From Microcystis aeruginosa FD4 (GTDB lineage: Bacteria; Cyanobacteriota; Cyanobacteriia; Cyanobacteriales; Microcystaceae): a stretch of DNA of 64,000 nt. The notes under the pieces are model-generated. The model made no database searches, was not told the DNA's origin, and was given only the letters and a program-made list of their open reading frames with translations. This document shows, one piece after another, positions 8,531 through 16,155 of the stretch. The stretch covers positions 1,178,001-1,242,000 of the forward strand of contig NZ_CP046973.1 of assembly GCF_009792235.1 (NCBI RefSeq), in the 5' to 3' direction. Each line of letters begins with the position of its first letter. The first letter of the stretch is position 1. Position numbers and translations under genes: made by a program.

Positions 8531-8563
8531 AGAAAACGGGTTTCTCCGAGAAACCCGTTTTCT
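8531..8563 (+). terminator. Perfect 15-bp stem-loop after the conflict operon
   Basis: AGAAAACGGGTTTCT and its exact reverse complement are separated by a 3-base loop (CCG), 58 bases after the vWA/FGE stop. The right arm ends in TTTTCT, so it can serve as an intrinsic terminator, and the A-rich left arm makes it potentially bidirectional. DGR targets in phage systems also carry a hairpin just past the variable region; the distance here is longer than in that case, so the terminator reading is preferred. Confidence 0.65.
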
Positions 8564-8617
8564 ACTCATGCACTCATGGAAAAAGGGGAATAAATAATCA
8601 GTCTTTAATAACCAGAT

Positions 8618-8671
8618 TTAAGTAGCTGGTTATAATTAAATTAAAAATGGATTTTAGGTTCGATCCCCCCT
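8618..8671. repeat. 54-bp direct repeat, copy 1
   Basis: TTAAGTAGCTGGTTATAATT through GGTTCGATCCCCCCT is repeated without change at 9229-9282. In copy 2 the repeat is the immediate upstream region of the UPF0175 gene, so copy 1 probably marks a former second copy of that locus or a recombination footprint. It directly follows a fragment resembling MITE family D (TAAATAATCAGTCTTTAATA at 8591-8610). Confidence 0.8.
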
Positions 8672-8795
8672 TAGGGACTTGCGTGGGAATAATATCCCAA
8701 TCGATCTCGGAGGGCGCAAGCTTTGCGCCCCTACAGTAACGGATTTTGTCCACAATGTAGGGGCGAACTGCGTTCGCCCAAAAGGTACATTATCA
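8672..8795. mobile_element. Composite MITE remnant that truncates the DUF3368 toxin gene
   Basis: It begins with the family A end (TTAGGGACTTGCGTGGGAAT), then continues into a GC-rich hairpin core (GGGCGCAAGCTTTGCGCCCC ... GTAGGGGCGAACTGCGTTCG) shared with 60364-60450, ending CATTATCAA. The core is a second small element placed inside a family A relative. Its right edge falls inside the PIN-domain gene at about 8795. Confidence 0.75.
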
Positions 8796-8961
8796 AGGGG
8801 TTAGCAATCCAATTGCGAACGATAGATGGAGATTCTGAGGACTTTAATTCATCAGCTACAGCTTCAGGAATGACCACAAGCTCATACAGTTCTTGTAGGA
8901 TCATAATTTGGTCAATTAAGAGCAGGTAGCAAATCGGAGAAGTATCAGAGACAACTATCAT
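8795..8961 (-). pseudogene. DUF3368 PIN-domain toxin, truncated
   Basis: About 56 native codons survive: MIVVSDTSPICYLLLIDQ carries the first PIN aspartate (SDTSP), and IPEAVADEL carries the conserved acidic residue of the next helix. After WIANP the frame runs into the MITE (8672-8795), so the C-terminal half with the other catalytic acids is lost; the family is normally about 150-160 residues. The start ATG overlaps the UPF0175 stop (ATGA), the normal organisation of an antitoxin-toxin pair. It was presumably an RNase toxin and is now inactive. Confidence 0.8.
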
Positions 8962-9224
8962 TTCGCTCTGAGTTCTTTGAGAGTTTGCAAATCGCATTCC
9001 AGTTCAGTTTCATCATAATTCAGATAGACTCCCATCCGCTTTAAAAAGGCATGAGTTTCTAACCGAGAAGGTAATTGAAGGATGCGTCCAACTTCGGCCG
9101 TACTCAAGACACCGGCACGGTAAGTATCAGCAATAACCATTTCCAGCAGTTTATGAGCCAAATTATCGCCTGTTTGACCTAATCTCTGGGCGATTTCGTC
9201 GGGAATATCAACAGTGATTTGCAT
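8958..9224 (-). CDS. UPF0175 family antitoxin
   Basis: An 88-residue small protein beginning MQITVDIPDEIAQRLGQ, typical of UPF0175, with a helix-turn-helix-like middle (LSTAEVGRILQLPSRLETHAFL). UPF0175 proteins are the DNA-binding antitoxin partners of DUF3368 PIN toxins, and the truncated toxin overlaps its stop codon. The gene itself is intact. Its upstream region is one copy of a 54-bp direct repeat. With no intact partner it is now an orphan antitoxin. Confidence 0.85.
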   Translation of the reverse strand: MQITVDIPDEIAQRLGQTGDNLAHKLLEMVIADTYRAGVLSTAEVGRILQLPSRLETHAFLKRMGVYLNYDETELECDLQTLKELRAK

Positions 9225-9888
9225 AAAATTAAGTAGCTGGTTATAATTAAATTAAAAATGGATTTTAGGTTCGATCCCCCCTGCCCCCCTTAATAAGGGG
9301 GGTGCCGATAGGCGGGGGTATCTGACAACTTTTAACACCTACCTACTTAGTTCTATCATAGGTGAAATAGAGGGTTCTTCCGGTTTTTGTGTGGAAGGAA
9401 AAAGAATAGGGATAATTTGGGTGCATCTCAATTTTGTCGAAATATCTAGAGGACATTTTGGGCGCACGCAGTTCGCTCAACTCACTGACCACGATGCGCC
9501 CCTACCATTGACGCAATAATATTATTGTAGGGGCGAATTGCCTTCGCCCTCTTTGAATAACTTCTGCTGCTCACCTATAGGTGAGAGAAAATCACCAATA
9601 GGAGATGCACCCGGTTATGCCTGCTACGAATAAAGAAAAATGGTATTAGATTAGCCGAACCTCCCCCCAATCCCTTTACTGTTGCAAGAGTGCCTCATCT
9701 CAACAAGCAATTTAAATGCGCGGGTAGCTTATTAATTATTAGTCTGGTTTCCCTCTCTCGCTCTGGAGTGAGAGAATAGTCATACCCAGTTTTTTTGTCC
9801 CGATCAAGAGTATTTTCTGAGATAGATCATTGTCGATCTAGGGATAAAAAACGGTAATTTCGCCCGATATAACCTTTTATTTGCGCCT
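9225..9888. other. Gene-free spacer carrying a 54-bp repeat copy and a MITE
   Basis: Holds the second copy of the 54-bp direct repeat (9229-9282), a C-rich stretch at 9275-9320 and MITE family B (9420-9611). From 9612 to 9888 I see only AT-rich spacer, including AAATGGTATTAG, which also flanks the other family B copy. A promoter for crr6 must lie here but no clear -10/-35 pair stands out. Confidence 0.6.
9420..9611. mobile_element. MITE family B (TIR GGTGCATCTC), 192 bp
   Basis: Bounded by GGTGCATCTC and GGAGATGCACC. The sequence is found again in inverse orientation at 41835-42003; shared words include GGTGAGAGAAAATCACCAAT, AGAGGGCGAAGGCAATTCG (one orientation) and TATTTCGACAAAATTG. The centre is a GC-rich inverted repeat around GTAGGGGCG. 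Not coding. Confidence 0.85.
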
Positions 9889-10362
9889 ATGACTGTCAAG
9901 ATCGCTCTTAACCCCAATCAGATTCAAAATCTCGATCTCTCATCCTTAGAGACTATTATTCAAGATTATCGGTCCCGATCAGCGATCGCAAAACTGGAAC
10001 AAGCTCTACAATTAGAGATAGATTATCCTCGCGGGGAGGGTGATATGCGGGAATTATCGGAGATAGCGGAAGTCAGGCTGTGGTTTCTGCGTTTGGATGC
10101 GGTTTATCCTTGGTTAATCTTTATTCTTGACCCAAAACACGGAGAAATCGCCCGTTATGCCGCTATGTTAGTCCCCCATCAATTCCATCGTCAGGAAGGA
10201 ATTCAATATAATCCCGAAGCTTTGGAGATTTTTGTGATGCAAAAACTCTTTATTTTGTCTGATTGGCTGAAAAGTCAGCAAATTCCTGCTTTATCTCGCT
10301 TAAAATTTTTCGCTCAACAGTTTGGTTACGATATCGACGAGGAATTTCTCTCTCGTCTCTAA
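9889..10362 (+). CDS. crr6: CRR6-family NdhI maturation factor
   Basis: A 157-residue soluble protein matching the CRR6 (DUF1817) family, including DAVYPWLIFILDPKHGEIAR and MLVPHQFHRQEGIQYNPEAL. In plants and cyanobacteria CRR6 helps incorporate the NdhI iron-sulfur subunit into the NDH-1 complex used for cyclic electron flow and CO2 uptake. Length and both termini look complete. It stands alone, 94 bp upstream of ispH in the same direction, and could share a transcript with it. No metal-binding or membrane segment is visible, as expected for an assembly factor. Confidence 0.85.
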   Translation: MTVKIALNPNQIQNLDLSSLETIIQDYRSRSAIAKLEQALQLEIDYPRGEGDMRELSEIAEVRLWFLRLDAVYPWLIFILDPKHGEIARYAAMLVPHQFHRQEGIQYNPEALEIFVMQKLFILSDWLKSQQIPALSRLKFFAQQFGYDIDEEFLSRL

Positions 10363-10456
10363 AAGCCTCCTGCGCTGACTAGATAAGGTATTTTTAATAT
10401 ATGGCAAGCTACTGTCTAGCCCAATTTAGCACCACCAATACCCCTATCAGAGAATC

Positions 10457-11665
10457 ATGGATACAAAATCCTTTAAACGTACCCTACAGCAATCGGATAA
10501 CTATAACCGCAAGGGATTCGGTCATAAAGAGGAAGTAATGGATGCGATGACCAATGAGTATCAAAGCGACCTGATCCAAGAAATTCGGGAAAATAATTAT
10601 CGTTTACAACGGGGTGACGTGACGATCTATCTCGCTCAAGCTTTTGGGTTTTGTTGGGGAGTAGAACGCGCTGTCGCTATGGCCTACGAAACTCGTCAAC
10701 ATTTTCCCCAGGAACGTCTCTGGATTACTAACGAAATTATTCACAATCCCTCGGTTAATCAGCGTCTGCGCTCCATGGCCGTGGGTTTTATTCCGGTGGA
10801 AAATGGCCAAAAAGACTTTACTGTGGTGGAATCGGGGGATGTGGTGATTTTACCTGCTTTTGGGGCCAGTGTCTCGGAAATGCAAATACTTAACGACAAG
10901 GGTTGCATGATTGTGGATACTACTTGTCCCTGGGTTTCTAAGGTGTGGAATTCCGTGGAAAAGCACAAAAAAAGCGACCACACTTCGATTATTCACGGCA
11001 AATATAATCACGAAGAAACGATCGCCACTAGCTCTTTTGCTGGCACTTATCTAATTGTTTTAAATTTGGCTCAAGCTAATTATGTCGCTAATTATATTCT
11101 CCACGGTGGCGATAAAAACGAGTTCTTGGATAAGTTTAAAAATGCCCATTCCCAGGGTTTCGATCCCGATCGCGATCTAGATTATATCGGTATTGCCAAT
11201 CAAACCACGATGCTGAAAAGTGAAACGGAGGAAATTGGCAAACTCTTCGAGCATACTATGTTGAGAAAGTACGGACCGATCGATTTTAAAGATCATTTCA
11301 TGAGTTTTAATACCATCTGTGATGCCACTCAAGAGCGTCAAGATGCCATGTTTGAACTGGTGAAAGAACCGCTTTCTTTAATGGTGGTAATTGGGGGTTA
11401 TAATTCCTCTAATACCACTCACTTACAGGAAATAGCGATCGAGCGTGCCATTCCCTCCTATCATATCGATAGTGCCGAGCGCATTCTCCCCGGTAATCGC
11501 ATCGAACATAAACCTTTAGGTGGCGATTTAATCATCACCGATAACTGGTTAAATGAGGGAAAAATTATCGTCGGAGTTACTTCTGGTGCTTCCACTCCCG
11601 ATAAGGTGGTAGAAGAGGTAATCGAGAAAATTTTTGCGCTCAAATCTTCTTTAGTCCCGGGTTAA
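10457..11665 (+). CDS. ispH: 4-hydroxy-3-methylbut-2-enyl diphosphate reductase
   Basis: Last step of the MEP pathway: a [4Fe-4S] enzyme that reduces HMBPP to IPP and DMAPP. At 402 residues it is the long cyanobacterial/plant form with an N-terminal extension (about 50 residues). Cluster ligands are visible: Cys in AFGFCWGVERAV, Cys in IVDTTCPWVSKVW, and Cys in NTICDATQERQ. Substrate-binding elements such as NEIIHNPSV and GVTSGASTPDKVVEEVI are present. Intact, and probably essential. Possible alternative starts at the internal ATGs (MDAMTNEY) exist, but the first ATG gives the family's usual length. Confidence 0.96.
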   Translation: MDTKSFKRTLQQSDNYNRKGFGHKEEVMDAMTNEYQSDLIQEIRENNYRLQRGDVTIYLAQAFGFCWGVERAVAMAYETRQHFPQERLWITNEIIHNPSVNQRLRSMAVGFIPVENGQKDFTVVESGDVVILPAFGASVSEMQILNDKGCMIVDTTCPWVSKVWNSVEKHKKSDHTSIIHGKYNHEETIATSSFAGTYLIVLNLAQANYVANYILHGGDKNEFLDKFKNAHSQGFDPDRDLDYIGIANQTTMLKSETEEIGKLFEHTMLRKYGPIDFKDHFMSFNTICDATQERQDAMFELVKEPLSLMVVIGGYNSSNTTHLQEIAIERAIPSYHIDSAERILPGNRIEHKPLGGDLIITDNWLNEGKIIVGVTSGASTPDKVVEEVIEKIFALKSSLVPG

Positions 11666-11840
11666 TTAGCCTAGGTGTGTTAGCCTTTGGCAATGGCTGC
11701 ATCTCAGATCACAAATAGGAGATACAGCCGATATTTTTATCAGTGGGATTGCTCAGAAACTAACGACCGCAATCTTGACATTGACGTTAGAACCGTTGGA
11801 TTCTTCTCGTTTCTGTCTGGAAGGAAGAGCCAATATTTTC

Positions 11841-12026
11841 CTAAAAACGGCGGGTTTTATCGATTCCGTAGAGGATTCCCGTCACCACGGAAGACAGAAT
11901 TAATAACAAAATTAATCCTCCGGGTAAAAAGGATAATATTCCCATGCCGCGTAATACATAAACTAACACGGTCACTAATAGGAAACCGAAAAAAAGAGAT
12001 TTTAAATAACTAGAATTTGAGCGCAT
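11841..12026 (-). CDS. Small membrane protein, unknown
   Basis: A 61-residue protein with two predicted membrane segments (LFFGFLLVTVLVYVLRGMG and GGLILLLILSSVVTGILYGI) and a basic tail. I do not recognise the family. It begins 5 bases after the stop of the 281-residue membrane protein on the same strand, which suggests a two-gene operon. Hydrophobic pattern and spacing favour a real gene over the overlapping plus-strand frame, which has no domain. Confidence 0.6.
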   Translation of the reverse strand: MRSNSSYLKSLFFGFLLVTVLVYVLRGMGILSFLPGGLILLLILSSVVTGILYGIDKTRRF

Positions 12027-12030
12027 TTAC

Positions 12031-12876
12031 TTAGATTAACAGTTCCTCTTGAGTTAAGTTTAACTTTTCGGCAATCATTGCCAGAATTTTTTCTTCCCTT
12101 TTTCCGTTACTGATAGATTCCAGTAACCGGCAATTGAGGATAATTTTTTCCCCGTTGGATAAGGTTAAAATAATCCGTCGGTAATTAGACCCCAAAAAGC
12201 CTTTGTACTCTTCTACTTTTGCCTCAACAATTCTCTCTAGAAGATAATCACTTTCACTTCTAAAAGTTAAATGTTGTCGCTTACGGGTTAGGGTAGAGGT
12301 ACCCTGATTAAAGACATAACTCTCCCAATAGCTGACATCATAAAGTAACAATAGACCAGACAATAAGCACAACATACCCCAGAGATAATAGGGATAATTA
12401 TGGTGCTGTTCTAGCAGTGCTGACAAGGTATCTAGGGAACTTTTGGCAATAATTTCCTGAGTTTGATATCTGTTCACAAAACTCTCAAATCGAGTTTTAA
12501 AATCACTAGCTGACTGCACATCCCGAAAATTCTCGATGTAGAGATAGTTATTTCTTCCGACCAATAAAACCGTGTTATTAACAGTTTTTTTCTGCTCAAC
12601 ACTGATAAAAACTTCCTGATAGACAGCCGTAGCTTTAATGTGAGTTAAAGAAAAATTTTCCCGACTAGAAATAGGAAAATTATACTCTTGGACATATTGA
12701 CAATCTATTCTTTTTGTGCCTAACCTAATGCAGTCGAGATAAGCGCGCTGGAAAAAAACCAAATATGCTAAAAAGAGCAAGGGAACCCCAGCCAGAAAAA
12801 AACCCAGAAAAGGACGATATTTAGGAGCCTTATTCTCCAACAAGAGTGTAGTCAGCGTTTTTTGCTTAACTCGCAT
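12031..12876 (-). CDS. Hypothetical membrane protein with two membrane segments
   Basis: A 281-residue protein. There is a membrane segment at about 22-42 (FLGFFLAGVPLLFLAYLVFF) and another at about 165-180 (YLWGMLCLLSGLLLLYDV), with an extracytoplasmic region of about 120 residues between them. The C-terminal about 90 residues look soluble and beta-rich, like a PH-like or band-type domain (YKGFLGSNYRRIILTLSNGEK by segments). No catalytic motif is visible. It is likely co-transcribed with the 61-residue membrane protein. Function unknown. Confidence 0.7.
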   Translation of the reverse strand: MRVKQKTLTTLLLENKAPKYRPFLGFFLAGVPLLFLAYLVFFQRAYLDCIRLGTKRIDCQYVQEYNFPISSRENFSLTHIKATAVYQEVFISVEQKKTVNNTVLLVGRNNYLYIENFRDVQSASDFKTRFESFVNRYQTQEIIAKSSLDTLSALLEQHHNYPYYLWGMLCLLSGLLLLYDVSYWESYVFNQGTSTLTRKRQHLTFRSESDYLLERIVEAKVEEYKGFLGSNYRRIILTLSNGEKIILNCRLLESISNGKREEKILAMIAEKLNLTQEELLI

Positions 12877-13336
12877 AGGAAACCCTACAGGTACTTTGTT
12901 CTCATTGTACTACAGCTTTTTTCAGCATCCTTCTCAGGATCGATTTATTTAATCTGCTGACCGGGAAAATTGTAATGATTATTCACGAAAATCTTACATC
13001 AGTCTCTAGACTGCCTCTATCTTGGCCTTTTTTGTCTGGGTTTGGCACGGTAAAACCCTGTTTATCGAGTTTTTGTAAAGCTTTGGCGATTTTTTGTTTA
13101 TTGTTTGTATTTAAAGTAAATGTATAAACAAAGCTGTTTTTATAAATTTTTATGACTTTAAGAAACTTTATAAGCTCTAAAAAATTATTTATCTAATTTT
13201 TACGCTTTCAATCTCACTCTAGCTATAGCAGATAAAAATTGAGCCTCTTGCCAAGGGGTGGGGAGATGGTCAATAATTGCGATCGAAGCACTGATAAACA
13301 AACTCACCATTCAAGCGTACATTTAGGAGAACTTCC
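12877..13336. other. Long upstream region of chlL
   Basis: A 460-base AT-rich stretch between divergent genes, with no supported gene. It should contain the promoters of chlL and of the membrane protein on the other strand. I see runs such as TTTTTTGTTTATTGTTTG but no clear operator. The ribosome site for chlL is AGGAGAA at 13325-13331. Confidence 0.5.
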
Positions 13337-14206
13337 ATGCCTTTAACACTCGCAGTCTACGGAAAAGGTGGCATCGGTAAATCGACAACAAGCTGTAATA
13401 TTTCGGCTGCTTTAGCCAAAAGAGGCAAAAAAGTCCTACAAATAGGCTGTGACCCCAAGCATGATAGCACTTTCACCCTCACAGGCTTTCTTATTCCCAC
13501 AATCATCGATACCCTACAAGAAAAAGATTTTCACTACGAAGACATCTGGCCCGAAGACGTTATCTATGATGGTTACGGTGGTGTCAAATGTGTGGAAGCG
13601 GGTGGTCCTCCTGCCGGCGCTGGTTGTGGCGGTTACGTCGTCGGGGAAACGGTGAAATTATTAAAAGAATTGAACGCTTTTGATGAATTTGACGTGATTT
13701 TGTTCGATGTTTTGGGGGATGTGGTCTGTGGAGGATTTGCCGCACCCTTAAATTACGCCGATTACTGCATAATTGTCACAGATAACGGCTTTGATGCTCT
13801 TTTTGCCGCCAATCGCATCGCCGCTTCCGTCCGGGAAAAAGCGCGCACCCATCCCCTGCGACTAGCTGGATTAATTGGTAATCGCACCTCAAAACGCGAT
13901 TTAATTAATAAATATGTGGATCATGTTCCCATGCCAGTGTTAGAAGTTTTACCCTTAATTGAAGATATTCGCGTCTCCAGAGTTAAAGGTCAAACTCTCT
14001 TTGAAATGGCCGACAAAGACCCGATGTTAAGTTACGTTTGTGACTATTATCTCAACATTGCCGATCAGATTTTAGCCAAACCAGAAGGAGTTATTCCCAA
14101 AGAATCTGCCGACCGGGAGTTATTCACTTTATTATCAGATTTCTATCTTAATGCCGATAAACCCAAAGTTAACGCCGAGGCGGAATTAGATCTAATGATG
14201 GTTTAG
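13337..14206 (+). CDS. chlL: Light-independent protochlorophyllide reductase, ATP-binding subunit
   Basis: ChlL is the nitrogenase-Fe-protein-like homodimer that delivers electrons, with ATP hydrolysis, to ChlN-ChlB during dark chlorophyll synthesis. The P-loop is YGKGGIGKSTTSCN (about 8-21); cluster ligands are in EAGGPPAGAGCGGY and LGDVVCGGFAAP; the switch region is GCDPKHDST. At 289 residues it is full length. The start MPLTLAVYGKGG follows AGGAG. It lies upstream of chlN on the same strand, separated by a 377-bp repeat-containing spacer; the third gene chlB is not in this window. Reported to be oxygen-sensitive in this family. Confidence 0.97.
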   Translation: MPLTLAVYGKGGIGKSTTSCNISAALAKRGKKVLQIGCDPKHDSTFTLTGFLIPTIIDTLQEKDFHYEDIWPEDVIYDGYGGVKCVEAGGPPAGAGCGGYVVGETVKLLKELNAFDEFDVILFDVLGDVVCGGFAAPLNYADYCIIVTDNGFDALFAANRIAASVREKARTHPLRLAGLIGNRTSKRDLINKYVDHVPMPVLEVLPLIEDIRVSRVKGQTLFEMADKDPMLSYVCDYYLNIADQILAKPEGVIPKESADRELFTLLSDFYLNADKPKVNAEAELDLMMV

Positions 14207-14219
14207 ATTATTTTGTCGG

Positions 14220-14337
14220 GTGGGTTAGCGACAGCGTAACCCACCAATAACCACCAATAAACTCTTTTTCTGGGTGGGTTACGGCGAATAATTAACTTAT
14301 TAGTTAATAGCCTAACTCATCGTCGTCTAACCCACCC
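14220..14337. repeat. Two hairpin-forming repeats between chlL and chlN
   Basis: GTGGGTTA-GCGACAGCG-TAACCCAC (14220-14244) is a perfect stem, followed by a longer imperfect one from GGGTGGGTTACGG to TAACCCACCC (14272-14337) with an inner AATTAACTTATTAGTTAAT. GGGTTAGCG/AACCCA words recur in MITE family C copies in the window. The stems may attenuate or stabilise the chlL-chlN transcript, which is inference. Confidence 0.6.
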
Positions 14338-14459
14338 TACCCACTGGCCCACCACCCAACTCGATGCAGCTTTAGAACTTAAGTTATCAGTATGTATGTA
14401 TTTCTTTTGTCAGCTTAATTCCGATGGGGACAAACTGGTAGAAGTCTGAGGATTGAATT

Positions 14460-14567
14460 TTGATCCGTCAGAAGAAGAAACTAGAAACTTTTAATCCATC
14501 ACAAGATAGTGAACTACAAAAGATTAGAGAACAGATAAAACGAGAAAACCTAAATAAACCAAGTTAA
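14460..14567 (+). CDS. Possible 35-residue small protein between chlL and chlN
   Basis: An open frame from TTG at 14460 to TAA at 14567 encodes a strongly charged peptide (LIRQKKKLETFNPSQDSEL and onward, ending RENLNKPS). An in-frame stop lies just upstream, and CTGAGG at 14446-14451 could serve as a ribosome site. The chlN ribosome site (AAAGGAG, 14567-14573) follows immediately. Coding status rests only on codon pattern and placement, so this is tentative. Confidence 0.3.
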   Translation: MIRQKKKLETFNPSQDSELQKIREQIKRENLNKPS

Positions 14568-14583
14568 AGGAGAACTAAAAAAC

Positions 14584-15984
14584 ATGACCGCCACTCAAGA
14601 ACCGAGCGCTTTACAATTTGATTGTGAAACTGGCAACTATCACACCTTTTGTCCGATTAGCTGTGTTGCTTGGTTATACCAAAAAATCGAAGATAGTTTC
14701 TTCCTTGTTATCGGCACAAAAACCTGTGGTTACTTCCTGCAAAATGCCATGGGGGTGATGATTTTCGCCGAACCGCGTTATGCCATGGCTGAATTAGAAG
14801 AAGGGGATATTTCCGCTCAACTAAAAGACTACGAAGAACTAAAACGCCTTTGCTTACAAATTAAACGAGATAGAAACCCTAGCGTTATCGTTTTTATCGG
14901 TACTTGTACCACCGAAATTATCAAAATGGACTTGGAAGGATTAGCACCGAAACTAGAGTCAGAAATCGGTATTCCTATCGTGACAGCACGCGCTAATGGT
15001 TTAGATTATGCCTTTACCCAAGGGGAAGATACCGTCCTCGCTTCTATGGTGCATAAATGTCCCGAAAAAGTTAAGCATGAAGATGAAAAAGAAGAACGGA
15101 ATGCCATCCAGAAACTCTTAACTTTTGGACGTAAAAAAGAAGAAATTAAACAGGAAGAATCGGAATATAAAGACCATCCTCCTTTGGTTTTATTTGGTTC
15201 CGTTCCCGACCCGATTGTGACTAATTTAACCCTAGAATTAAAAAAACAAGGAGTTAAAATTGATGGTTGGTTGCCGGCCAAGCGCTTTACTGAATTACCG
15301 GTAATTGAAGAAGGTTATTATGTCGCTGGTGTCAATCCTTTTCTATCACGAACTGCCACCACTTTAATGCGTCGTCGTAAGTGTAAATTAATTGGCGCAC
15401 CCTTTCCCATCGGTCCGGATGGAACCCGCGCTTGGATAGAAAAAATCTGTTCAGTTTTGGGAATACAACCGCAAGGATTAGAGGAAAGAGAGGCAAAAAT
15501 TTGGGAAAGTTTAGAGGATTATCTGCAACTTGTGCGCGGTAAATCGGTCTTCTTTATGGGGGATAATTTACTAGAAATTTCTCTGGCACGTTTCCTAATT
15601 CGCTGTGGGATGACTTGTGATGAAATCGGTATTCCTTACATGGATAAACGCTACCAAGCGGCCGAATTAGCATTACTAGAAAAAACCTGTAATGATATGG
15701 GTGTTCCCATCCCGAAAATTATCGAAAAACCTGATAACTACAATCAGATTCAGCGCATTTACGAGTTAAAACCCGATTTAGTGATTACAGGAATGGCCCA
15801 TGCAAATCCCTTAGAAGCGCGGGGAATTAATACTAAATGGTCGGTAGAATTTACTTTTGCTCAAATCCACGGTTTTACCAATGCGCGAGATATTTTAGAA
15901 TTAGCTACTCGTCCCCTGCGTCGCAACAATAACCTCAAGGAATTGGGTTGGGATAAGTTAGTTAAAGAGTCAGCAAAAGTGTAA
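14584..15984 (+). CDS. chlN: Light-independent protochlorophyllide reductase subunit N
   Basis: ChlN is the NifD-like subunit that, with ChlB, holds the [4Fe-4S] NB cluster and reduces protochlorophyllide in the dark. At 466 residues it has the family's usual length. Cluster cysteines are visible in HTFCPISCVAWLY, GTKTCGYFL and FIGTCTTEIIKMDLEG. An acidic insertion at about 160-200 (EKVKHEDEKEERNAIQK) is typical of cyanobacterial ChlN. Start ATG after AAAGGAG. A strong terminator follows at 16013-16042. Confidence 0.97.
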   Translation: MTATQEPSALQFDCETGNYHTFCPISCVAWLYQKIEDSFFLVIGTKTCGYFLQNAMGVMIFAEPRYAMAELEEGDISAQLKDYEELKRLCLQIKRDRNPSVIVFIGTCTTEIIKMDLEGLAPKLESEIGIPIVTARANGLDYAFTQGEDTVLASMVHKCPEKVKHEDEKEERNAIQKLLTFGRKKEEIKQEESEYKDHPPLVLFGSVPDPIVTNLTLELKKQGVKIDGWLPAKRFTELPVIEEGYYVAGVNPFLSRTATTLMRRRKCKLIGAPFPIGPDGTRAWIEKICSVLGIQPQGLEEREAKIWESLEDYLQLVRGKSVFFMGDNLLEISLARFLIRCGMTCDEIGIPYMDKRYQAAELALLEKTCNDMGVPIPKIIEKPDNYNQIQRIYELKPDLVITGMAHANPLEARGINTKWSVEFTFAQIHGFTNARDILELATRPLRRNNNLKELGWDKLVKESAKV

Positions 15985-16012
15985 GTTTGTTGTCAAAAGT
16001 CTACAGTCATCA

Positions 16013-16042
16013 GGTAAGGAATTGATTTTCCTTGCCTTTTTT
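16013..16042 (+). terminator. Intrinsic terminator after chlN
   Basis: GGTAAGGAA, loop TTGATT, TTCCTTGCC, then six T. The 9-bp stem has one G-T pair. It is 29 bases past the chlN stop and well placed to end the chlL-chlN transcript before the defence pair. Confidence 0.85.
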
Positions 16043-16155
16043 CCTGTGATTGTTTGCTGATTCTGAGGACAATTCTTGTTCAAATGCTCAACAAGTGCAT
16101 AAAATAAAAGTATCGTCTCCTTATATTCCTTAGAGACTGTTAGGGTTAATATGCA

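Noticed and set aside
8650..8671. GGTTCGATCCCCCC resembles a tRNA T-loop (also at 9261-9282)
   Set aside because: No acceptor, D-arm or anticodon arm can be built around it in either copy; it is part of the 54-bp direct repeat.
11687..12013. 108-codon plus-strand frame opposite the small membrane protein
   Set aside because: No domain, basic random composition; the minus-strand frame has two clear membrane helices and operon spacing.
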